A DNA stretch of 10,446 nt from Clostridiales bacterium (GTDB taxonomy: Bacteria > Bacillota > Clostridia > Oscillospirales > CAG-382): contig QAKH01000024.1 of the NCBI GenBank assembly GCA_003343885.1, forward strand, positions 1 through 10,446, given 5' to 3'. Made by a program: the position numbers and the translations under genes. Numbering within the stretch: position 1 is the first letter of the stretch; each line of letters opens with the position of its first letter. The notes under the pieces are model-generated. The model made no database searches. It saw only the letters and a list, made by a program, of their open reading frames with translations, and was not told the origin of the DNA. Below, one piece after another: positions 5,490 through 10,446 of the stretch.

Positions 5490-6443
5490 TTATTCTGCGT
5501 ATTCGTCAAATACATCCTTGCCGCATATAGTTTTTAACAGGCTTTCTAAATCCTCGTTGCTGTAATACTCGATTTCAAGCTTTCCGGCACCGTTCTTTTT
5601 TGAGCTTGCCGATATATGTGCTTTTCTTCCGAGACGTGAAGTAATTTTTTCCTGTAATTTTTCCATGTATATGTCGCTGTCACGCTTTTTTTCGTTTGCC
5701 GGAGTATCTTTTTTGTCACGTCTGGAAAGTATGTTTTTTACCATCTTTTCGGTTTCTCTGACGGATAATTGCTTAGAAAGAACAATATCTAACGCCTCGT
5801 TTATGGCGTCTTCGCTTTCAAGAGGAAGCAAAGTCCTTGCGTGTCCCGGCGTAATGTCGCCGCTTTCGAGAAAATCGAGAACGTTTTCCGGAAGTGACAG
5901 CAGTCTTAGAGAGTTTGTGAGGTTAGGCCTTGATATTCCGACTATTTTTGCAGTCTCTTCTTGTGTAAGACCGAATTCGTCTGTCAGCTTTTTTAAACCT
6001 CGTGCAATCTCGACCGGATTGAGATCTTCTCTTTGGAGATTTTCTACCAGCATAACCGCACTCGCTTCAGTATCGGACAGCTCTTTGATAACCACGGGAA
6101 TTTCCGTAAGACCTGCAATAGCGCTTGCCCTCCAGCGTCGTTCTCCGGATATTATTCTGTATTTTCCGGAAAGCAGTCGCTTTGTCCTTTCGTCGTCGTC
6201 TTCACGGGCGGCGCTTCTGACAACGATAGGCTGTAAAACTCCGTGTGATGCTATCGAGTCGGCAAGTGCCTTTAAGGCTTCGTCGTCAAATTTTTTTCTC
6301 GGCTGATCCCTGTCAGGTTCAATATCGGATATGGGAAGAGTTGTTATTTCCGCAGAGTTTTTCTCGGAATCAAATGTATCCGGGTGTGTTTCTGCAAAAA
6401 GGGCGTCTAAACCCTTTCCTAAAGCAGATGTTTTTTTTGGCAT
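5490..6443 (-). CDS. parB: ParB/Spo0J chromosome-partitioning protein
   Basis: This 317-residue protein is a CTP-dependent DNA clamp that loads at parS sites near the origin and recruits SMC and ParA. Residues 5-16 (SALGKGLDALF) are the peptide that stimulates ParA. The CTP/catalytic core carries GERRWRA at 100-106 and ENLQREDLNP at 134-143, both canonical. The parS-reading helix-turn-helix spans about 159-184 (LTQEETAKIVGISRPNLTNS). The C-terminal dimerisation domain is 256-306, ending KLEIEYYSNEDLESLL. Compared with B. subtilis Spo0J from memory, about 13 extra charged residues (near 78-90, AAREDDDERTKRL) sit just before the GERR strand. No parA precedes it and I found no parS-like site (TGTTTCACGTGAAACA type) in the window. 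The ATG is supported by AAAGGA seven bases upstream. It lies 48 bases after the MBOAT gene. Confidence 0.95.
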   Translation of the reverse strand: MPKKTSALGKGLDALFAETHPDTFDSEKNSAEITTLPISDIEPDRDQPRKKFDDEALKALADSIASHGVLQPIVVRSAAREDDDERTKRLLSGKYRIISGERRWRASAIAGLTEIPVVIKELSDTEASAVMLVENLQREDLNPVEIARGLKKLTDEFGLTQEETAKIVGISRPNLTNSLRLLSLPENVLDFLESGDITPGHARTLLPLESEDAINEALDIVLSKQLSVRETEKMVKNILSRRDKKDTPANEKKRDSDIYMEKLQEKITSRLGRKAHISASSKKNGAGKLEIEYYSNEDLESLLKTICGKDVFDEYAE

Positions 6444-6491
6444 GTTTTTTCCTTTCCGTCACCTTTTATAATATCTGTTAAAATAAGTATT

Positions 6492-7901
6492 TTAGAACTG
6501 GAAGTATAAGAAGGGACTGTAACTGTTTCCGGCAAGCATAGCTGTACAAACAACGAGTATCACGAACAGTGACACATTTCTTATAACACCCACAGTGGTA
6601 GTGCCGAATGCCGAAGAAGTTTCGACTTTTTCCGAAAATCGCTTTAGCAGCTGTGAAACCGGAGCGCAAAGAATAATAGCAAGAATTATAAAGTAAATGT
6701 AGTTCATAAATGTGACGCCGAAGTCGGTGCTTGAAACCGATGAGCCGCCGCCAAACATTACTCGAATATATGCGAAAGCCTTTCCGATGTCTTTAAAATA
6801 GAAAAATACAAATCCTATGTCAACTACCAGTATTAGATATATGTGCTTTATAACGGCAGGTATTTTTTCAAACTGATTTTTGAACAGCCGCTCAAGCATA
6901 ATAAACAGTCCGTTGTATAATCCCCATACAATAAAATTCCAGCTTGCACCGTGCCAGAAACCTGTAAGAAACCATACGACAAACAGGTTAAAGAATACAT
7001 GTTTTCTGTTTCCGCCCATAGGAATGTAAACGTAATCTCTGAAGAATCCGCCGAGCGTCATGTGCCATCTGCGCCAAAACTCCGAAACGGACTTTGAAAT
7101 ATACGGATAGTTGAAGTTTTCAGGAAACTTAAATCCGAATATCTTTCCAAGACCGATTGCCATGTCACTGTAACCGGAAAAATCAAAATATAACTGGATA
7201 GCGTACATAAAGCTGCCGAGCCACGCCGCAAGAATCGGAAGAGAAGATATATCAGCGTCCATATATTTTTTTACAAGGATACTTGCAGTATCGGCGATGA
7301 CAACTTTTTTTGCAAGACCGCACAAAAAGCGCTGTACACCGTCATAAGCACGAATAACGCCGTGTTTTCTTGCTTCGATTTCATTTGCAACGTCGGTATA
7401 TCTGACAATAGGACCGGCAACGAGTTGGAAATACATCGAGAGATAGAGCAGGTATTTCGGAAAGCGCTGCTGCGCCTTGCACGTTCCTCTGTAAACATCA
7501 ATGACATACGTGAGGGTTTGAAAGGTGTAAAATGAAATTCCGATAGGAAGCTCTAATTCAGGCACCGGAAGAGCAGAGGAAAACAGAGCGTTTACGTTTT
7601 CAGCCAAAAAGCCGGAATACTTGAATGCCACAAAAATCCCTATGTCAAGTACAAGTGAGGCGATTAAGGCAAGCTTCGCTTTTCCTGTGCCGCGGTATTT
7701 TTCTATGGTTTTTGCGTTTTTCCAGTCACAAAACGCCGTAAAGACAAGCAGGAGCATCCATGCCGGTCGTCCCCACGCGTAAAATACCAGCGAGAAAACA
7801 AGTAAAACAGTGTTTTTTACGGCAGTTGATTTGGAAAAAAAGTATAAAATCAGGTTTAAAGGTAAAAATAAGTAAAGGAATATAAGACTTGCAAATATCA
7901 C
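6492..7901 (-). CDS. MBOAT-family O-acyltransferase (AlgI/DltB-like)
   Basis: This 469-residue, multi-pass membrane enzyme belongs to the family that moves acyl groups across the membrane onto polysaccharides, teichoic acids or other envelope molecules. Family landmarks are LPIGISFYTFQTLTYVIDVY at 118-137, QLYFDFSGYSDMAIGLGK at 236-253, EFWRRWHMTL at 274-283, FRDYVYIPMGGNRK at 287-300, and the catalytic-histidine motif TGFWHGASWN at 313-322 (H317). It ends in SPFLYFQF as is usual. Length is normal and no motif is missing. The exact donor and acceptor are unknown: it resembles AlgI-type proteins, and no dltA/dltC or AlgJ/AlgX/DHHW partner is adjacent. The GTG start (7899-7901) is supported by GGAGG seven bases upstream. 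It is divergent from spoVAC across 66 bases and precedes parB by 48. Confidence 0.93.
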   Translation of the reverse strand: MIFASLIFLYLFLPLNLILYFFSKSTAVKNTVLLVFSLVFYAWGRPAWMLLLVFTAFCDWKNAKTIEKYRGTGKAKLALIASLVLDIGIFVAFKYSGFLAENVNALFSSALPVPELELPIGISFYTFQTLTYVIDVYRGTCKAQQRFPKYLLYLSMYFQLVAGPIVRYTDVANEIEARKHGVIRAYDGVQRFLCGLAKKVVIADTASILVKKYMDADISSLPILAAWLGSFMYAIQLYFDFSGYSDMAIGLGKIFGFKFPENFNYPYISKSVSEFWRRWHMTLGGFFRDYVYIPMGGNRKHVFFNLFVVWFLTGFWHGASWNFIVWGLYNGLFIMLERLFKNQFEKIPAVIKHIYLILVVDIGFVFFYFKDIGKAFAYIRVMFGGGSSVSSTDFGVTFMNYIYFIILAIILCAPVSQLLKRFSEKVETSSAFGTTTVGVIRNVSLFVILVVCTAMLAGNSYSPFLYFQF

Positions 7902-7926
7902 GGCAGTGCCTCCGAAACCTGTATGG

Positions 7927-7938
7927 TTTTATATAAAA
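7927..7938. promoter_or_regulatory. AT-only palindrome in the MBOAT-spoVAC divergent gap
   Basis: TTTTATATAAAA is a perfect 12-base palindrome in the 66-base region between the two divergent genes and offers a TATAAA-like -10 box on each strand. Neither strand has a good -35 box at the right distance. On the spoVAC strand GTATG (7921-7925) followed after 14 bases by GGTTAAGAT loosely resembles forespore (sigma F/G) promoters, but the match is weak. Confidence 0.25.
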
Positions 7939-7967
7939 TGGTTAAGATGTTTTGAAAGGAAATATGT

Positions 7968-8426
7968 ATGGACAAAAGAAAATTCAACGAAAACGACAAA
8001 CAAAAATTCAGAAAGTACGCCGAAAGTCATGCCCCTAAATCAACACTTTTAAAAGATTGTGTGATATCCTTCCTTGTCGGAGGAACAATCTGCGTTATAG
8101 GTCAGGCAGTCGGTGACTTTGCAAAAAGAATGGGCGTAAACGAAGAAAACGTGAAAATTGTTATCCCGGTTACCCTCATATTTTTGTCATGTCTGCTTAC
8201 AGGACTCGGCGTTTACGACAAAATTGCACGCTTCGCAAAAAGCGGAACGCTTGTCCCGATTACAGGATTTGCAAACTCAGTCTGCTCAAGTGCCATAGAC
8301 GCCAAAAGCGAAGGTTTTATCTTCGGCGTTGGAGCGAAAATGTTCACGATTGCCGGTCCCGTAATAGTATACGGAAGCGTTATTTCCGTCTTATGGGGAA
8401 TTGTTTACTTTTTTATGAACAAATAA
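7968..8426 (+). CDS. spoVAC: Stage V sporulation protein AC
   Basis: This 152-residue protein matches SpoVAC, a spore inner-membrane protein that belongs to the SpoVA channel taking up Ca-dipicolinate during sporulation and releasing it at germination. Conserved stretches are SFLVGGTICVIGQ at 34-46, LLTGLGVYDKIARFA at 76-90, and VPITGFANSV with the following AIDAKSEGFIFGVG at 96-122. Hydrophobic helices lie near 32-50, 64-82 and 116-149. Length equals the B. subtilis protein. The ATG has AAAGGA seven bases upstream. Unlike the usual spoVAC-spoVAD-spoVAE order, nothing of the operon follows: the next gene is convergent and begins 49 bases downstream. A forespore promoter would be expected in the 66-base upstream gap, but only a weak candidate is visible there. 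Confidence 0.95.
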   Translation: MDKRKFNENDKQKFRKYAESHAPKSTLLKDCVISFLVGGTICVIGQAVGDFAKRMGVNEENVKIVIPVTLIFLSCLLTGLGVYDKIARFAKSGTLVPITGFANSVCSSAIDAKSEGFIFGVGAKMFTIAGPVIVYGSVISVLWGIVYFFMNK

Positions 8427-8449
8427 CTAAATGTAAAATAAAAGTAAAC

Positions 8450-8466
8450 GGCGTTAGGAAAACGCC
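8450..8466. terminator. Hairpin terminator between convergent genes
   Basis: GGCGTT (8450-8455) pairs perfectly with AACGCC (8461-8466) around an AGGAA loop. On the minus strand it is followed by GTTTACTTTTATTTT, so it most likely ends the ogg-zinc-ribbon transcript. On the plus strand the following AAGCTTATCTT is poorer in T but may help to end spoVAC. Confidence 0.6.
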
Positions 8467-8475
8467 AAGCTTATC

Positions 8476-9162
8476 TTACAAATTCAGTTCTTCAAGGTCA
8501 ATGGCGGCGCTTGCGTCGAACTTGTTTCGGGCAGGCAGAAGCTTTTCGTTGCCGCAAACCTTGCATACAACGTGAACGGCGTCGTAATCAATTACGATTT
8601 TTACGGCATGCCCGCCGCACTTCCCGCATGTTATTTTTTTGTCCCGGACAAGCGTGTCAAGCGCAAACAGAACTTCTCTGACTACGTTCGTGTCGGCAAC
8701 CATCATATCCGACTCTTTTTTCGCCTGCTCATCATCTTCGTTGTCGGCAAGCAGATCCATGATTATAGATTCGGTCCTGTCAATTTCCTCTTCGATTTTA
8801 TCTTCATCGCCTATGAAGCATATGTCAAGACCGGAAAAAGAACATGACAGAATAAAAATATCTTTTGAAAAAAACGTTTGGGCTGAAACCGTATACGGGT
8901 GCGGGTGAGGGCATACAAGACACGGAACGTTTAACCGCACTTTCATGTCCTTGGTAATGCTCATTTCAAGAGCGGATTTGTGACATTCTATACATTCCGC
9001 ACGGAATCCTCCTGACAGCATAAACATGTTTACGTCGGCGGATATAATACAGCCGCAGTACGGGCAGCGGTAAGCGATTTTGGTTGAATTTTCGGTAAGC
9101 AATTCGGTTCTGTCCTTCCTTGTGTCCATTGTGGAATTATTTTTAAAGTAAATGTCAGTCAT
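8476..9162 (-). CDS. Multi-zinc-ribbon protein, unknown function
   Basis: I do not recognise this 228-residue protein beyond its metal-binding pattern. Near the N-terminus CPYC (33-36) and CIEC (57-60) form one zinc ribbon, and CLVCPHPHP (81-89) adds two cysteines and two histidines. Residues 122-150 are a charged, mostly acidic helix (EEEIDRTE; DNEDDEQAKKE). The C-terminal part has CGKC (179-182) and CKVC (200-203), a second ribbon. It is probably cytoplasmic and could bind nucleic acid or protein. The frame is open to 9330, but that part overlaps the certain C-terminus of ogg. I chose the ATG at 9160-9162, 22 bases after the ogg stop; it has no clear ribosome site, so translation may be coupled to ogg, and the ATG at 9129 is an alternative. 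It is followed by a terminator. Confidence 0.75.
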   Translation of the reverse strand: MTDIYFKNNSTMDTRKDRTELLTENSTKIAYRCPYCGCIISADVNMFMLSGGFRAECIECHKSALEMSITKDMKVRLNVPCLVCPHPHPYTVSAQTFFSKDIFILSCSFSGLDICFIGDEDKIEEEIDRTESIIMDLLADNEDDEQAKKESDMMVADTNVVREVLFALDTLVRDKKITCGKCGGHAVKIVIDYDAVHVVCKVCGNEKLLPARNKFDASAAIDLEELNL

Positions 9163-9184
9163 TAGAGAGGTCAGGTATGTATCA

Positions 9185-10075
9185 TCAGCCTGTTTGTACG
9201 GCTTCCTGCCTGTTAGAGCTGATAAATACGCCCGAGGCACAGCGCTCAAAGTAGAACAAATATTGTTGGGCAATTCCTGCGTATTTGCCGGACAAATGTC
9301 CTGTTGCACCGTTCGGATAATACTTGGCAAGTATTTTTTTAACCCATACGTCTATCGGAAAAGCATCGTAACGGGAAAAACCGAATAACAGCGTGCAGGC
9401 TGCGACCTTATCGCCGACACCCCGTATCTGTTTGAGAAGCCCTGCGGCGTCCGGTGTGTCAAGACCGGATACCTCCGTTAAGAAAAACGGATTTTCACAT
9501 ACTCTCTTTGCCGCGTCAAATATATATTTTGCCCTGAAGCCTGTCTTGAGAGCGAAAATCTCATTCTCTCCGGCGTCGTACAGAGCCTTTGCCGCCGGAA
9601 AAGAGTAAAACTCCCTGCCGTCATCCGCTTCAAAAACCTTGTTTCCGAAGCGCCTTGACATAGCGCTTATGATTCCTTTAATGCGTGGAATATTGTTGTT
9701 TTGGCTGATTATAAAAGAGCACAGGGTTTCCCACTTGTCCTGCTTCAAAATACGTATACCCGAGGCAAAACGCGCCGCTTTGGAAAGGATGGGATCGTCT
9801 GAGAAAGACGAAGATATTCCGGCATAATCAGTGCCGAGATCCAAAAAATCTTTCCATTTTTTCGGCTCAGGCGTGCTGCCGCTTGATAAAATTTTTACCG
9901 TTTTTTCATCTTGCTCAATTTTTATGTAATCGCCGAACGCAATGCCCTCATATACCTTTGCCGATGGCTGTGAAGTCAAGCTATCGCCGACAGCGTCGAA
10001 CCTGAAACATTGTCCGCAGTCAAAAATCTGGACTATATCAAAATTTTCCGGCCTTTCAAACTGAAATTCCGTCAA
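9185..10075 (-). CDS. ogg: 8-oxoguanine DNA glycosylase/AP lyase, OGG1-type
   Basis: This 296-residue enzyme excises 8-oxoguanine from DNA in base-excision repair. An N-terminal OGG domain includes DCGQCFRF at 19-26. The HhH-GPD core has SFIISQNNNIPRIKGI at 120-135, the hairpin LKQIRGVGDKVAA at 214-226 and FPIDVWVKK at 239-247. K223 aligns with the catalytic Lys249 of human OGG1, D242 with Asp268 (same 19-residue spacing), and C227 with Cys253. R131 and R181 align by local motif with human Arg154 and Arg204, which read the opposite cytosine. The TTG start (10073-10075) is supported by AAAGGA ending nine bases upstream. It is the first gene of a pair with the zinc-ribbon protein and divergent from the DUF6062-like gene. 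Related OGG proteins are known in Clostridia, for example C. acetobutylicum. Confidence 0.93.
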   Translation of the reverse strand: MTEFQFERPENFDIVQIFDCGQCFRFDAVGDSLTSQPSAKVYEGIAFGDYIKIEQDEKTVKILSSGSTPEPKKWKDFLDLGTDYAGISSSFSDDPILSKAARFASGIRILKQDKWETLCSFIISQNNNIPRIKGIISAMSRRFGNKVFEADDGREFYSFPAAKALYDAGENEIFALKTGFRAKYIFDAAKRVCENPFFLTEVSGLDTPDAAGLLKQIRGVGDKVAACTLLFGFSRYDAFPIDVWVKKILAKYYPNGATGHLSGKYAGIAQQYLFYFERCASGVFISSNRQEAVQTG

Positions 10076-10095
10076 TCAAAATCATCCTTTCTACT

Positions 10096-10113
10096 GCCGC
10101 CTGTAAAAGCGGC
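10096..10113. repeat. Small GC-rich hairpin upstream of ogg
   Basis: GCCGC (10096-10100) and GCGGC (10109-10113) form a 5-bp stem around eight bases, just upstream of the ogg ribosome site (10085-10090). It would lie in the ogg mRNA leader. A second CAGGCGG at 10198-10204 is the reverse complement of CCGCCTG at 10097-10103. Both are short enough to be chance. Confidence 0.3.
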
Positions 10114-10123
10114 GGATTGTTTC

Positions 10124-10152
10124 TTGATTTGTTAAAAAAAATATGGTATCCT
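10124..10152 (+). promoter_or_regulatory. Possible sigma-A-type promoter for the DUF6062-like gene
   Basis: TTGATT (10124-10129) and TATCCT (10147-10152) are separated by 17 bases, each matching four of six consensus positions. It would give a leader of roughly 90 bases. No convincing promoter for ogg is visible on the other strand of this 174-base divergent region. Confidence 0.35.
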
Positions 10153-10249
10153 TTCCTTGTATCAGAAATATGATTTACTGCCTTTGCCGGAGTACGGCAG
10201 GCGGAGAAGAAAATACGAATATATGAACATACGGAAAGGAAACATCACC

Positions 10250-10446
10250 ATGGAAGAAAAAATATATACTATTCCGGTAACGCAGGCGTTTGAAAAGAAA
10301 GATGGCTGTCCGTTCTGCCGCCTTAAAAAAGAGCTTGAGAATACAGAGCTTGAACTTATTATGGGAGCTTCCATGATGGAGCCTGACGTAAGAATAAAGA
10401 CAAACGAGCAGGGATTTTGCCGCAGGCATTTCGATAAGATGTTTGA
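10250..10446 (+). CDS. DUF6062-like protein, N-terminal part (runs off window)
   Basis: Sixty-five codons are visible before the right edge. The sequence begins MEEKIYTIPVTQAFEKKDG, followed by CPFC at 20-23 and GFCRRH at 55-60. I recognise this opening from the DUF6062 family of Clostridia, whose function is unknown to me. C20, C23, C57 and H60 could together bind a metal. The frame stays open to the last base. The ATG (10250-10252) is supported by GGAAAGGA ending nine bases upstream. The gene is divergent from ogg and separated from it by 174 bases. Confidence 0.85.
   Translation, partial: MEEKIYTIPVTQAFEKKDGCPFCRLKKELENTELELIMGASMMEPDVRIKTNEQGFCRRHFDKMF

Noticed and set aside
5665..6306. 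A 213-codon plus-strand open frame inside parB
   Set aside because: It is exactly antisense to the conserved ParB core, has a Ser/Arg-rich composition without domains, and is explained as a shadow of parB.
9163..9330. N-terminal extension of the zinc-ribbon protein
   Set aside because: It lies in another frame over the C-terminus of ogg, which is clearly coding.
1..10446. tRNA, rRNA, CRISPR array, transposon or prophage content
   Set aside because: No regularly spaced repeats, transposase or integrase motifs, or tRNA cloverleaf were seen on either strand; gaps between genes are all under 250 bases.

Overview
The window looks like chromosomal DNA from a spore-forming member of the Clostridia, most likely the Oscillospiraceae/Ruminococcaceae group. 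The main pointers are a clear SpoVAC spore-membrane protein, a chromosomal-type ParB with the ParA-contacting N-terminus, an OGG-type 8-oxoguanine glycosylase of the kind known from clostridia, and two families typical of Clostridia (DUF5685-like and DUF6062-like, recognised from memory). Codon use and base composition look even throughout. I see no insertion sequence, phage gene, CRISPR array, tRNA or rRNA.

Layout. Positions 1-247 are non-coding and hold three hairpin terminators. From 7901 down to 248 eight genes run leftward on the minus strand: an MBOAT O-acyltransferase, ParB, a two-helix membrane protein with a long acidic tail, a membrane-anchored MORN-repeat protein, a TrmH/SpoU-type RNA methyltransferase, a DUF5685-like protein, a J-domain protein with a cysteine-rich tail, and a small polytopic membrane protein. 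Gaps of 120-151 bases before the acidic-tail, MORN and DUF5685-like genes suggest several transcripts. The last three genes (gaps of 26 and 22 bases) almost surely form one operon that ends at the terminator at 161-199. spoVAC (7968-8426) runs rightward, divergent from the MBOAT gene and alone. It converges on a minus-strand pair, ogg then a multi-zinc-ribbon protein, which share a terminator region at 8450-8466 with spoVAC. A DUF6062-like gene starts rightward at 10250 and leaves the window.

How the parts relate. Several genes are housekeeping or cell-envelope functions without their usual partners: ParB without ParA, SpoVAC without SpoVAD/SpoVAE, and MBOAT without an AlgJ/AlgX/DHHW-type partner. 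The most interesting unit is the DUF5685-like / J-domain / membrane operon. Its first protein carries two DDxxD motifs about 100 residues apart, reminiscent of isoprenoid synthases. Its second ends in ten cysteines within 28 residues. No established role is known to me for this unit. Four genes appear to start with TTG or GTG, each behind a good Shine-Dalgarno sequence.
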